From PALSA-350 sp963794165 (lineage in GTDB: Bacteria; Acidobacteriota; Terriglobia; Terriglobales; Acidobacteriaceae), in the NCBI GenBank assembly GCA_963794165.1, contig CAWCCT010000009.1, positions 372,001-436,000 on the forward strand: a DNA stretch of 64,000 nucleotides, read 5' to 3'. The first letter of the stretch is position 1; each line of letters opens with the position of its first letter. The notes under the pieces are model-generated. The model was not told where the DNA came from. It was given only the letters and a program-made list of their open reading frames with translations, and searched no databases. This document shows, one piece after another, positions 34,662 through 44,564 of the stretch. The position numbers were made by a program, and so were the translations under genes.

Positions 34662-36170
34662 CTAGATCAAGCCGGCCGACGGCACACACGCATCGGTGAA
34701 GAGGCTACCCCAGGAGGCATCGAGGTCCAGCCAGCGTTGCGTGCTGAACCAGCTGGTCGGGATCTCAGGTATATGCATCAACCCATGACCTCCGGCGCAA
34801 ATCAGCTCAGTGCCGTTCCATGCCAGGAAGTTTCGTGAAGCTTGTCCCACGCGGGCGGGATTGGAGAGCGCACGCAGGCACACCGGGCACCGCTTGCGCT
34901 GATCCTGCAGTATCCATCGAAAGCCCAGCAGAAATCCGGCAAATGAGGTCGCAAGCTGGATAGATTGTGCGGCCGTGGAACTGAGCGGATGAAAACCATA
35001 CGCGAAACCAACCGAACTGAAATAGACAAGGGACACTACCAACGCAGCCTTGGTCGTCAGGAAAATCCATCGTCTCGCCCTCACTGTCCAGGCAAGGCGC
35101 CCACTATGGCGCGGATACTCGCCCAAAGGCAAAGCCGTGGTCGCGGGCAACGTGATCAAGGCAACGATCAGCGTGAACAGAAAGATAGAAAAGGGAAGCC
35201 GGGCACGTTGCGCCAGCGATATGCAATCGAAACGATCGTTGCCTTTCTCCCTGGGTACCGTCATGTATCGCCATCCAGCCGGCCGGGTGTGCGACCCTGT
35301 TGTTCGAACGTGGGCCAGCACAAATCCTCGCGCGTTCGGCCCCACCTTATCCAAATGCTGCTCGTCTTCAAGCAGCCAGGCATCCACCTGGCCCGGCAGC
35401 GGCCAGCCGTCTCGCGCGACAATCCCCGCAACCACCACCCGCTGGCCTGCGATGTCAGTGAAGCTTCCAAGCATATGAGGATCGCCATCGAACCGGCTAT
35501 GCCACGCCGCCTCGCTCAAGAAAAGTCTCGCGGGTTTCCCGCCCTCAGAGCCCTGTGCGGTATCAGCAGGGACCGGCACGTTCAGCAGCTCAAAAAGATT
35601 GTCGCTTGCCCGGCCAATCGAAAGTTCCGTGCCTGGATGCCGGGCAATGTGCACCCGCTTGAGTATCGCTTGATAAAAAGCAACGCCGGTAAACAAGTGA
35701 TGGGTGCTCGTCTTCCAGGATTGGTAATCGTGGAAACGTATGGTCGGAGACTGCGCTCCCGCATAGCCTCCACTTGAAATCATCACCAGGCTGTTCGCGT
35801 CGGGATAGAGCGATGGCCATATAGCTCGGTGGGCGCCTGGCAGAAAGAGACACAGGCACAGGCTGGCTCCTGCCCATATAGCTAAGCAGAACGAACAACG
35901 CGAAGCAGAGCCAGCCCGCAAAATTCGCCGTGGGATCGATTGTGGATTGTTCCATCTGAGCCAGAAGGCGTCCTGGAAAGCACCGAGACAGAAGTCAGTT
36001 GCGTCCTGGCCGCGGCGGGGCAGCCGCCGATGTAAATGCCATACATGCCAAAGCTCCGCCTGCCATTCGGCCAACCACTCTGCCCGTTCCGCAACCGGCA
36101 CCAGCCATGCGGCACACCGCAGAATGAAGAGCGAAACTGGGAGCGAGCGGAGCAGGAGGCGGATGTTCAT
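34662..36170 (-). CDS. MacB-like periplasmic core protein, ADOP-related
   Basis: 502 residues. One N-terminal helix region (SFCLAIWAGASLCLCLFLPG) precedes a MacB-type periplasmic core (SPTIRFHDYQSWKTSTHHLF, SIGRASDNLFELLNVPVPAD, ARLFLSEAAWHSRFDGDPHM), then one or two C-terminal helices and a tail with cysteine pairs (CPVCLRAL, ELICAGGHG). The layout recalls the acidobacterial duplicated orphan permeases (ADOP), which are also linked to a PadR gene, but both FtsX-type membrane domains are missing. Start overlaps the padR stop (ATGA). Confidence 0.75.
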   Translation of the reverse strand: MNIRLLLRSLPVSLFILRCAAWLVPVAERAEWLAEWQAELWHVWHLHRRLPRRGQDATDFCLGAFQDAFWLRWNNPQSIPRRILRAGSASRCSFCLAIWAGASLCLCLFLPGAHRAIWPSLYPDANSLVMISSGGYAGAQSPTIRFHDYQSWKTSTHHLFTGVAFYQAILKRVHIARHPGTELSIGRASDNLFELLNVPVPADTAQGSEGGKPARLFLSEAAWHSRFDGDPHMLGSFTDIAGQRVVVAGIVARDGWPLPGQVDAWLLEDEQHLDKVGPNARGFVLAHVRTTGSHTRPAGWRYMTVPREKGNDRFDCISLAQRARLPFSIFLFTLIVALITLPATTALPLGEYPRHSGRLAWTVRARRWIFLTTKAALVVSLVYFSSVGFAYGFHPLSSTAAQSIQLATSFAGFLLGFRWILQDQRKRCPVCLRALSNPARVGQASRNFLAWNGTELICAGGHGLMHIPEIPTSWFSTQRWLDLDASWGSLFTDACVPSAGLI

Positions 36171-36493
36171 GCGTTCTTGACCTCTGGATCAGAGATCATC
36201 TTCTGCAGCAGTGGATACCGTTTGTGCATGGCCTGGAGCGTCGCCGCCCCGGCCCGCGTCAATTTGTAGTATTTCCGCAAAGGCCGCTGCTCGGCGTCGG
36301 CGATCGATTGCTGTTCCCACTTGGAGAGAATAAGACCGTCGCGTTCCAGCCGCCGCATCGCCGGGTAGACCGTCCCGCTGGGTAGCCCCGTCGCTTCCAT
36401 CACACTGAAGCCATAGATCTGGCCGGCATGAATGGTGTGCAGAATCATGGCAGCCGTGTGGGAGAGTTTTGGCTCGTTCGCCATGGTCTGCAT
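36167..36493 (-). CDS. PadR family transcriptional regulator
   Basis: 108 residues with a winged-helix core: ILHTIHAGQIYGFSVMEATG, GTVYPAMRRLERDGLILSKW, RKYYKLTRAGAATLQAMHKR. It ends in a short C-terminal helix. It is coupled by an ATGA overlap to the MacB-like gene and is divergent from an ABC transporter. A two-arm palindrome covers both promoters. ATG 36484 is an alternative start. Confidence 0.9.
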   Translation of the reverse strand: MQTMANEPKLSHTAAMILHTIHAGQIYGFSVMEATGLPSGTVYPAMRRLERDGLILSKWEQQSIADAEQRPLRKYYKLTRAGAATLQAMHKRYPLLQKMISDPEVKNA

Positions 36494-36497
36494 TCTA

Positions 36498-36544
36498 CCT
36501 ATGTAGCATGCTATTGACTAGCGAAAAGTAGTATGCTACATAGG
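36498..36544. promoter_or_regulatory. Divergent promoter with PadR-type inverted repeat
   Basis: CCTATGTAGCATGCTA (36498-36513) and TAGTATGCTACATAGG (36529-36544) pair with one mismatch around a 15-bp spacer. TTGACT (36514-36519), a 17-bp spacer and TACATA (36537-36542) form a good plus-strand promoter whose predicted start coincides with the ATG at 36549. On the minus strand the left arm overlaps a symmetric TACATA close to padR. Confidence 0.75.
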
Positions 36545-36548
36545 GTAC

Positions 36549-37322
36549 ATGCTTGAGCTCGAAAATGTTTCCAAAAGCTATCGCGGTATCCCGGCGATCT
36601 CCAACGTTAGTTTTCGGGTCAACGCCGGCGAGGTGGTTGGCTACCTGGGAGCTAACGGGTCCGGCAAGTCTACTACCGTCAAAATCATTACCGGGCTGCT
36701 GCAACCCAATGAGGGCCGGGTACTCTTCCAGGGCAACAATATGCGCGACGATCTGGTGAGCTTTCGTGCTGCGCTGGGCTACGTGCCGGAAGAAGCGCAT
36801 CTTTACACATATTTGTCAGGAATCGAATACTTGCAATTAGTAGCCAGGCTGCGGGGAATGCGGGAACGAGAGATCCAGATCAAGGCCACCAGGCTACTCC
36901 GCCTCCTTGGCCTGGAGTCCTGGCGGTATTCCCCCATCTCGATGTATTCCAAAGGAATGAAGCAGCGTGTGCTGATTGCCGCTGCGCTCATGCATGACCC
37001 TAAGCTGCTCATCTTCGACGAGCCGCTCTCCGGACTGGACGTCCTTTCCTCGCGCCTCTTCAAAGACTTGCTGCTGGAGCTCACCGCGGCGGGGAAAGCA
37101 ATTCTCTACATCTCGCATGTTCTCGAAGTAGTGGAGCAGGTTTGCGATCGAGTGGTCGTGATTGCGAAAGGAAAGATCCTGGCCGATGCCAGCCCCTCGG
37201 ACCTCACCAGGCTCATGAAGCTCGAGAATCTCGAACATGCGTTTGCGCAACTGGTCCAGCAGGAAGACACAAAATCACTGGCCCGCGAATTGATTGAAGC
37301 CATCAAGGTGCAGAATGTTTAG
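36549..37322 (+). CDS. ABC-2 type transporter ATP-binding protein
   Basis: 257 residues with Walker A GANGSGKST, Q-loop-like YVPEEAHLYTYLS, signature YSKGMKQRVLIAAAL, Walker B KLLIFDEPLSGLD and H-loop ILYISHVLEVVE. Close to CcmA/NatA-like drug or polysaccharide exporters. No ribosome-binding site is visible; the promoter at 36514-36542 predicts a leaderless mRNA. The permease reading frame begins inside its last codons (ATG 37315) but is broken. Confidence 0.93.
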   Translation: MLELENVSKSYRGIPAISNVSFRVNAGEVVGYLGANGSGKSTTVKIITGLLQPNEGRVLFQGNNMRDDLVSFRAALGYVPEEAHLYTYLSGIEYLQLVARLRGMREREIQIKATRLLRLLGLESWRYSPISMYSKGMKQRVLIAAALMHDPKLLIFDEPLSGLDVLSSRLFKDLLLELTAAGKAILYISHVLEVVEQVCDRVVVIAKGKILADASPSDLTRLMKLENLEHAFAQLVQQEDTKSLARELIEAIKVQNV

Positions 37323-39089
37323 CGGTCTCCGCATCCTCGCTCCGCCGGAATTTCCCGTTCTATCACTCGGCGTGCAAGCCCAGATGCCGGTGGCCTTGGC
37401 GCAAGAGCGAAGTCAGTTCCACCTTCTGGTTCGGCCACTTTCTGGAACGATTTTTCAACAACGACATGGTTTCGACAGATGGTGATTCGAAGGCGCGGCT
37501 TCTCCAGGTGGTGTACGCGATGGCCCTTCCTGGAATGGTCGTGGCGCTGTTTTTGTTTCCCCTCTACCATGCGCCCGTCGAGCGGCCTTTCTGGTCTCAG
37601 GTAAGTGACCACTATTTTTATGTGTTGTATTCATTTGTGGCCGTAGGGATAGTGAGCATTTTTGCCTGGGACTTGTTATTCCCGGATCTGCTTGACCTTT
37701 TTGTTCTCTCCCCTCTCCCCATTGCCGGCAGAAGGTTGTTCCTGGCCAGGCTGGCGGCTGCCTGCCTTTTTCTAGCCTTGTTTCTGTTGGGCGCCAACGC
37801 GCTTGGATTTATATTCTTTCCCGCGCTGTCGGACGCGCCAGGCCTGGCACGGCATTTGTTTGCGCATCTGGCGGCAGTCATGGGAAGCGGCGTGTTCGTG
37901 GCAGCGTTCTTCCTGAGCTTGCAGGGAATCCTGGTGGCGCTTTTGGGTGAACGTCTCTTTCGCTCCATTTCACCCTTCCTTCAGGGCCTCTGCCATGATG
38001 ATGCTGGTGACCATCTTTTTGCTTTTCCCTGTTTCGTCCCGATTCCTTGAAACGCTGACCCACCTAGCTCGTTATTTTCCGCCGTTCTGGTTTTTGGGTA
38101 TATACGAGAGGCTTCTGGCCGGATCATCATCCCTGCCGGTTTTCAACCAGCTCGCGAAGACGGGCTGCCTGGCAACAGGCGCTGTGGTTGCCATGGCGAT
38201 CCTTTCTTATCCCGTTGCCTATCGACGCAAAATGCGTTACCTGGTCGAGGGATCCGGTAGCTCCAGTACCAGGAACCTTGCCCTCGTTCCCATCCATCGC
38301 CTGTTGCACGCGACTTTATTACGAAACCGGATGCAGCGAGGGATTTATCACTTCATCAGTTACTCTTTGCTGCGGACCCATCGCCACCGTGTGTATCTGG
38401 CAATGTATGCCGGTCTCGGCCTGGCTCTCTTGATCGCGTGCGCGGTGCTTCTAAAACTGGCACATGGTCATCTCGGCTTCGTACTTTCGCCCGATGGATT
38501 GCTGGCTGCAATTCCGATCACCGCTTTCTGGATCATCGCTGGATTGAGGAAGGCATTTCTGTCCCCTATGGATAGGAGGGGCAGTTGGGTCTTTCGCGTG
38601 ATCCTGGGCCGGCCTGGACCGGCGCAACTTGCGGCCACCACTCTCTGGATACTTCCCTGGGCAATGGCTTTGACGTTGGGGATGGTAGCGCTGATACGCC
38701 TGGTGGCGCCGGCTGAAATGCGTGGCTGGGATACCGTCTCGAGCCAGGCATTCGTGGCGATCGGCCTATGCCTGCTGCTCACGGATGCTATGTTGCTCAA
38801 GGTTACGAACCTACCCTTCACCGGGGATGCAAGGGCGCCGGCCACCAACCTGGCAATCATACTGCTGCAATATTTCGGATTTTTTCCGCCCCTGGTGTTG
38901 CTTATCGCTGATCTGGAACCCTGGTTGCAAGCCAGTATGTGGCACGTGGCCGGCACGATCGGAGTCATAGCAGTTGCGCATCGCGCGATGAGCAGCATCA
39001 GCAGAAAGAATGCTGAATATCACGCCGGCTTGATTGACCTTGATGACGACGAGGAGGAATTTCCGCAAAGATTGGGACTTCGCTATTAA
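37315..39089 (+). pseudogene. Frameshifted ABC-2 permease
   Basis: An ABC permease of about 590 residues split into three frames: MFSGLRILAPPEFPVLS (from 37315), then NNDMVSTDGDSKARLLQVVY (including ATG 37466), then MMMLVTIFLLFPVSSRFLET to the stop at 39089. Shifts lie near 37421-37424 (CCACC) and 37977-37988 (CAGGGCC). Both are +1, as single inserted bases. The main open parts, 37466-38050 and 37947-39089, could be annotated as separate genes. About ten membrane helices are seen. It would be the partner of the upstream ATPase. Confidence 0.8.
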
Positions 39090-39264
39090 TCAGGAGCGCG
39101 AGCCGGTCGGTTTGCGTCTTTGCCAGCAGAGGACGCAGGCCCGAGTGTTCGTTACCGGACAGCGCCGCCCACTAATGAACAGGAAGAAATAGATATAGCA
39201 GGGTTCGCGAAATGGGCCCGCACGCTATCAGGTTGGACTCTCAAGTGCAACCAAGGATGCTGCA

Positions 39265-42092
39265 ATGATGAAGTATCTGCTGCTCCTGCTCGCTATTGTT
39301 TTCGCTTGCCGGATACCGTTGGCTGCACAGTCGACGGGCAGCTTGCGCGGACAAGTACTGGATCCTAGTGGCGCCGTGGTTCCGCAAGCATCCGTCACCC
39401 TAACCCAGGGATCTACCGTGTTGAGTGTCCAGTCCGGCAATGACGGTGTCTTCGTCTTCAAGGCGTGTGCCTCCAGGCTCCTACACACTCGACGCGCAGT
39501 GCCAACGGATTCGCGACCTTTTCCAAAACCGGCATCGTGGTCGCGGCCGGCCAGGCTCGCCAACTGAATGTATCTCTTGCCATTGCGGTTCAACAGCAGG
39601 ACATCACGGTCACCGATCAAAATTCCGGCGTGAGCGTAAATCCCGATGAGAATTCGAGCGCGCTGGTGGTGAAGGGAAGCGACCTCGATGCTCTCTCCGA
39701 CGATCCTGACGAGTTGCAAAACGAACTCCAGGCACTGGCCGGGCCCGCAGCCGGGCCGAGCGGAGGGCAAATCTACATCGACGGTTTCACCGGCGGTCAA
39801 ATTCCTCCCAAGTCATCCATCCGGGAGATTCGCGTCAATCAGAATCCCTTTTCCGCGGAGTTCGACAAAATCGGCTACGGAAGAATCGAAATTCTCACCA
39901 AACCTGGATCGGATAAATTCTCCGGCCACATCACCTCGTTGGGCAACGATTCGGCGTGGAACACGGCCAATCCGCTGGTCCAAGAGCAGCCAAGCTACTA
40001 CTTGTATTTCATTCAGGCCGACGTCAATGGGCCCTCTGACCAAGAACGCCTCGTATTTCTTCAGCCTGTTTCACTTTGACCGACAGAACCAAACCATCAT
40101 CGATGCCGTCAACCCGCGAAGACCCGAGCACCAACTTCAACCAGGCCTTGCCCAACCCGTCCTCGCTGCTGGTCGCCAATCCTCGCGTGGACTTCCAGTT
40201 AGGCAAGAACAATACGTTGTCCGTCCGGGACTCCTATTTTCGGTCGGTTGCTACGGCGAATGGTCCTGGTCAACTTAATCTGCCGGAGCAGGCATACAAC
40301 GTAAACAACCAGGAAAACACTATCCAGGTCAGCGATACGGTGGTGGTTAACCCGCGCGTGATCAACGAAACCCATTTCCAATGGCGCCGCGTGCGCAATA
40401 GCCAGGTCGCCTCCTACTTCACTCCCACGGTTACGGTGCAAGGAGCATTTACCACCGGGGGAAGCAACTCCGGGGTTGCGAAAGATCACCAGGACATCTT
40501 CGAATTGCAAAATTATTCCACGGCGACGGCCGGCAGCCACACCATACGTTTTGGGACCCGTCTGCGCGCCTATCGAGATGCCAACTATTCGACTGCCGGA
40601 TCCAACGGAAATTATCTATTTACTTCGATTGATCAGTATCAGGCGCAGACTCCCGCACAATATCAGGCCACTGTGATCCAGAACCCGCTAGCGCGGGCGC
40701 TTCTATTCGATGGAGCCCTCTTTTATCAGGATGATTGGCGCACCAGACCGAACCTCACCCTGAGCTATGGTTTGCGCTTTGAGACCCAAAATCGTATTCA
40801 CGACCACGCAGATTGGGGACCGCGATTTTCGTTGGCTTGGGCGCCTGGGCATGTGGGCAAGACACCTCCCAAAACCGTCGTGCGTGCAGGTTACGGTTGG
40901 TTCTACGATCGATTTACCGTACCCACCTCCTTTTTTTCGTCCACCGGAACACCCTACCTCATGCAGGCGATCCACCAGAATGGAATCAATCAACAGAGCT
41001 ACGTGATCAACAATCCCGATTTCTATGACCCGAATGCCGCGGCCTCGCCAACCACTGTGGCGGATGCCGCCGCCTCCATTCCCTCCTTCTACAATATCGA
41101 TCCCCATTTTCATGCAGCCCTCAGCATGCAGGGTGGGGTCGGGGTCGATCAGCAAGTCGGCAAGAAGTTTATGTTTAACGCGACGTGGCTGTTTACCCGC
41201 GGTGTTCATCAGTACCTCACCAACAATGTGACCGCGCCGGAGTTTGATCCTTCCACTTACACGGTGGTTGGTCCGCTCCCCAGCTGAATATAACTACCAG
41301 TTTCAATCCGGCGGAATTTATAAACAGAATCAGTTGATCGTCACGGCCAATACTCACTTCCGTCACCTTTCGGTGCATGGTTCCTATACCTTCAACGAGG
41401 CTAAAAGTGATACCCAGGGCGTCAACTACGTTCCCTCGGTGGCGCAGGATCCCGGTCTGGATTATGGCCGCGCAACGTTTGGGATCACCAACCGTCTCTT
41501 CCTGCTCGGCACCTACTCCGCGCCCCATGGAATCATCTTTGCGCCACTGCTGGCGGCTCAGTCTGGAACGCCCTATAACCTGGTGATAGGCAACGATCTC
41601 ACCGCGAACAACCAGTTCAATGCGCGGCCGACCTATGGCGCCTGCGGGGCCGCGAACGTGGTTTCTACTCCTTACGGCTGTCTCGACACTGACCCAGTGG
41701 GCAAGGGAGAGAGAATCGTCCCCTATGGCGTGGGGCTTGGCCCGGCGAATTTCGTGATGCATATGCGGGTTAGCAAAGTGATCGGCATCGGTCCCAGAAT
41801 CGAAGGCGCCAAAGGCGCAGCGGGCATGCAAGGGGGAAATGGCAGTGTCAATGGCCGTGGACTGAGTGGCGCGCAAGCACAACCGAAGCTGGATGCCACC
41901 GTCTCCCGCAAGTACAGCCTGACTCTTATCGGTGGGGCTATAAACATCTTCAACATTGTGAATCTGGGCACGCCCAACGGCACTCTGAGTTCGCCGCTCT
42001 TCGGCGAAACGCAATCCTTGGCCAGCGGTCCGTTCGGCTCCCCTACAGCCGGCAACCGCTCCGTTTTTGTTCAGGCTGTTTTCACGTTTTAG
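39265..42092 (+). pseudogene. TonB-dependent receptor, multiply frameshifted
   Basis: An Oar-like TonB receptor of about 940 residues: signal peptide (LLLLLAIVFACRIPLAAQ), carboxypeptidase-regulatory domain (GSLRGQVLDPSGAVVPQASV), plug (YIDGFTGGQIPPKSSIREIR) and barrel ending VFVQAVFTF. The frame changes at least five times: near 39466, 39497, 40032, 40105 and 41278, each time by +1. Frames used include 39465-40079, 40076-41287 and 41244-42092. Either decaying or hit by base-insertion errors. ATG 39265 has AAGGATGC nearby. Confidence 0.85.
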
Positions 42093-42149
42093 GCGCGGGG
42101 CTTGGTGCCAGCCCCGGACTTTTGAGCCTGCGGAAAAAACGTCGGCTGT

Positions 42150-42270
42150 TGAAGGGTACGGGCTTCAGCCCGTACGTATCCGATTGAAACAGTTCCGGCT
42201 TTAGCCGCTGAGGGGACAGCCCCATTGTGCCAGCCCCGGACTTTAGTCCGGGGGAGCGGGTTTTCAAACC
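42150..42270. repeat. Cluster of short palindromes (REP-like)
   Basis: GTACGGGCTTCAGCCCGTAC (about 42158-42177), CCGGCTTTAGCCG (about 42191-42203) and CCCCGGACTTTAGTCCGGGG (about 42234-42253) follow one another in the gap after the TonB receptor pseudogene. Each has a TTTA or TTCA centre like the elements near 2.0 and 33.9 kb. The rest of 42093-42412 shows no gene. Confidence 0.75.
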
Positions 42271-42412
42271 CGCGGAAACGCTCGGTATATAAATTTCGGG
42301 GCTTCCGCCCTGGTGGCCGCTGTCTCCCCGTGTTTTTCGCGCCTCTAAAGCGGTAAGTGCGCGACTAAGAGGATGCACTTATCGGGAGCGCCTTCCAGCC
42401 AATAGAGCCCCG

Positions 42413-42577
42413 CTACTTGACGGGCTCTGCGGGTGAGGCGGGATGCTCGATGGGTGTGGCGCGACCCGGAGAGTGATAGAGCCACTCGCCGAGTGCTGCT
42501 ACAAGCACCAACACAATCACCACACCGAGCAGCAATCGGGCGACGTTGGAAGCACAGAACTCTCCGACTCGTGGCAT
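42413..42577 (-). CDS. Small membrane protein, hypothetical
   Basis: 54 residues from ATG 42577, MPRVGEFCASNVARLLLGVV then a single hydrophobic helix (VIVLVLVAALGEWLY) and a Pro/Glu-rich tail (IEHPASPAEPVK). Acidobacterial genomes hold several such single-pass small proteins. No clear ribosome-binding site; the open frame continues to 42643. Function unknown. Confidence 0.45.
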   Translation of the reverse strand: MPRVGEFCASNVARLLLGVVIVLVLVAALGEWLYHSPGRATPIEHPASPAEPVK

Positions 42578-42784
42578 GATGCCACGATTATAGTCATCAA
42601 CGAGGCTTCCGCGCGCGGACGTCGGAAGGAACTTGGCCAGCATTCATCGGGTCCACACCCACCACGTCGCCCCTTCGCCAAAGGTGGAACACACCAAAGT
42701 CTCTACACCGTTGCATGGAGAATTGTGCTCTCAGGCGACCAAGGAACCGGTTAAGCGCATCTACCAAAAAGACTTTGTTCGGTG

Positions 42785-43930
42785 ATGGCTTCAAATTTAG
42801 GTGTTTTCTGTTTTGATATTATGACAAGTCACCGACAAATAAGCGAATGGTTTGCCAACGCCGCGACGGGCTTTGCGGTTACAGACCTGCGCGGCAATGT
42901 CATCAATGCCAACCAAACGCTGGCCAAGATCGTTGATCTCACTCCAGGGCAAATCAGTGATGCAAATCTATTCGAGCTGACCCACCCCGAGGATCAGTCG
43001 CGTCACCGCGGCTTGCTGGAGAAGCTGCTGGCCTCTGAAATTCCGGCATTTATCATCGAGAAACGCTATTTGCGTCCCGACGGCAGTGTCGTATGGGTTC
43101 GTAACTCGGTGAGTTTGATCGAGGATGAGCAATCCAGCTCGCGCCATGTGGTTTCTGTTTGTGAAGACATTAGCCAGCGCAAGCGGGCCGAGGAGGTTCT
43201 CGAGCAACAGGAACAGATGGCCGCGATCGGCAGATTGACATCTTCGATCATCCACGAGATCAACAATCCCCTGGAGGCAGTTCTCAATCTGATTTATCTG
43301 GCACGGCGTTCCGCAGATTTCGGGGAAGCAGGTAACTACCTCAGAGACGCCGAAGAGGAGCTTGGCCGTGCCTGCGATATCACCACGCAGGGGCTGCAAT
43401 TTCACCGTCAGTCTGCTTCCCCAATCTCGACCAATATGGTCGATATCCTGCAATCAGTTCTGGCTCTGTTCAAAGGAAAATTCAAGACCGCGCAGGTACA
43501 AGCTGAATTCAAAGCAGAGGACTCACCTGAACTGATGTGTTTTGCCGGCGAGATGCGCCAGGTTTTTGTGAACCTGGTAGGCAATGCCGTGGACTCGATG
43601 CCGGACGGAGGGCAGTTAACCATCAAGACGAGGCCCGGCACAGATTGGCGGAGCGGCGATCACGGTGTTCGGATTACCATCGCGGACAGCGGCAGAGGCA
43701 TGAGTGTTGAGACGCGCAGGCGTATGTATGAAGCGTTCTACACCACAAAGGGCTCAGAGGGCTCCGGGCTCGGACTATGGGTTACGGCCAAGATAGTTCG
43801 TAAGCATCGAGGTTGTATCCATGTCCGTAGCAAATCGGAAGCGCGATCTGGCGGCACCGTATTTACCCTGGTTTTTCCTTATGCCGGCGCACTCGGTAAA
43901 ACTGCAGGCATTCAGGAGCACGCCGCTTGA
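42785..43930 (+). CDS. PAS-domain sensor histidine kinase, soluble
   Basis: About 381 residues, no membrane helix. A PAS domain with PAC (EWFANAATGFAVTDLRGNVI, then RYLRPDGSVVWVRNSVSLIE) is followed by the H-box SSIIHEINNPLEAVLNLIYL, which keeps the phosphoacceptor His, N-box VFVNLVGNAVDSM, G1 DSGRGM and G2 EGSGLGLWVTAKI. This is of the HPK4 (HisKA, IxHEINNPL) type. Possible starts are GTG 42782, ATG 42785 and ATG 42821. No response regulator is next to it. It is an intact counterpart to the H-box-less kinase at 3481. Confidence 0.9.
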   Translation: MASNLGVFCFDIMTSHRQISEWFANAATGFAVTDLRGNVINANQTLAKIVDLTPGQISDANLFELTHPEDQSRHRGLLEKLLASEIPAFIIEKRYLRPDGSVVWVRNSVSLIEDEQSSSRHVVSVCEDISQRKRAEEVLEQQEQMAAIGRLTSSIIHEINNPLEAVLNLIYLARRSADFGEAGNYLRDAEEELGRACDITTQGLQFHRQSASPISTNMVDILQSVLALFKGKFKTAQVQAEFKAEDSPELMCFAGEMRQVFVNLVGNAVDSMPDGGQLTIKTRPGTDWRSGDHGVRITIADSGRGMSVETRRRMYEAFYTTKGSEGSGLGLWVTAKIVRKHRGCIHVRSKSEARSGGTVFTLVFPYAGALGKTAGIQEHAA

Positions 43931-44011
43931 CGGTACACGACATCTCCGGTCATTTTCGCATCCAAATTCTTCGAGAGCCCTGACTGATTGGGGTTCAATA
44001 AGGAGAATTCG

Positions 44012-44161
44012 ATGAGCGACGCCAAGAAGTGTGCTAACCCCTCCTGTAGCTGTATTCCCGCTAACAAGGAAAAATTCTGTAGCCCTCACTGTGAGTCGTT
44101 GAAAGGCTCTGTTGAGGTGGTATGTAAGTGCGACCATGCGAGTTGCGGGGGAGCGGTTTAA
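44012..44161 (+). CDS. Bacterial metallothionein-like protein, 49 residues
   Basis: Cys-rich, sequence features CANPSCSC, FCSPHC, CKCDHASC. The protein has eight Cys (positions 7, 12, 14, 23, 27, 38, 40, 45) and His at 26 and 42. The spacing CxxxxCxC...CxxxC...CxC...C and the paired His resemble SmtA/BmtA metallothioneins, which bind Zn and Cd. AAGGAG at 44000-44005 sits 6-7 bp before ATG 44012, and a hairpin terminator follows after 24 bp, so it forms its own transcription unit. A metal-binding role is strongly suggested by the Cys pattern. Confidence 0.88.
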   Translation: MSDAKKCANPSCSCIPANKEKFCSPHCESLKGSVEVVCKCDHASCGGAV

Positions 44162-44185
44162 CTTCTTTAGCCGGGAATGTTGAGA

Positions 44186-44210
44186 CGGACCGGCGTTACG
44201 CGCCGGTCCG
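44186..44210 (+). terminator. Hairpin terminator of the metallothionein gene
   Basis: CGGACCGGCG and CGCCGGTCCG form a perfect 10-bp GC-rich stem around TTACG. No long T tract follows (CTGAAAATACC), so termination may be weak or Rho assisted. Confidence 0.65.
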
Positions 44211-44270
44211 CTGAAAATACCTTCGTACGCAAATCGGGTCAATGGCATCCAATATGCCAGAGGAGACAGC

Positions 44271-44552
44271 ATGAGAACGCAAAAGCCATCTGTCAAACTT
44301 GAAGATTGGGCGGTCGTCCCAAGCGCCACCGTGGGTAGCTACCGGCAGTTGCAACCTGGAAATTTATTAGTGGGCCGAGCATTCGGTCATCAGAGGATCA
44401 AGAGAGGGATGTTTATTTTCACCTCCCCTATCGTGCGCATCGACGCCAACAACAACATTGTAGAGACGAAGAACACCTGCTACTCGCTCGGCGAGGCTAG
44501 TCTTGAATACAAAGCCTGGAGCCGCGAGCAAGGGGCTGGCGCCGCAGCATAG
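44271..44552 (+). CDS. Hypothetical small protein
   Basis: 93 residues from ATG 44271 with GAGGAGAC 4 bp upstream. Segments LVGRAFGHQRIKRGMFIFTS and VRIDANNNIVETKNTCYSLG show a beta-rich fold; no membrane helix. Domain unknown. It ends 12 bp before the convergent sirtuin gene. It is not clearly related to the metallothionein. Confidence 0.72.
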   Translation: MRTQKPSVKLEDWAVVPSATVGSYRQLQPGNLLVGRAFGHQRIKRGMFIFTSPIVRIDANNNIVETKNTCYSLGEASLEYKAWSREQGAGAAA

Positions 44553-44564
44553 TAGGTGCCGGGG

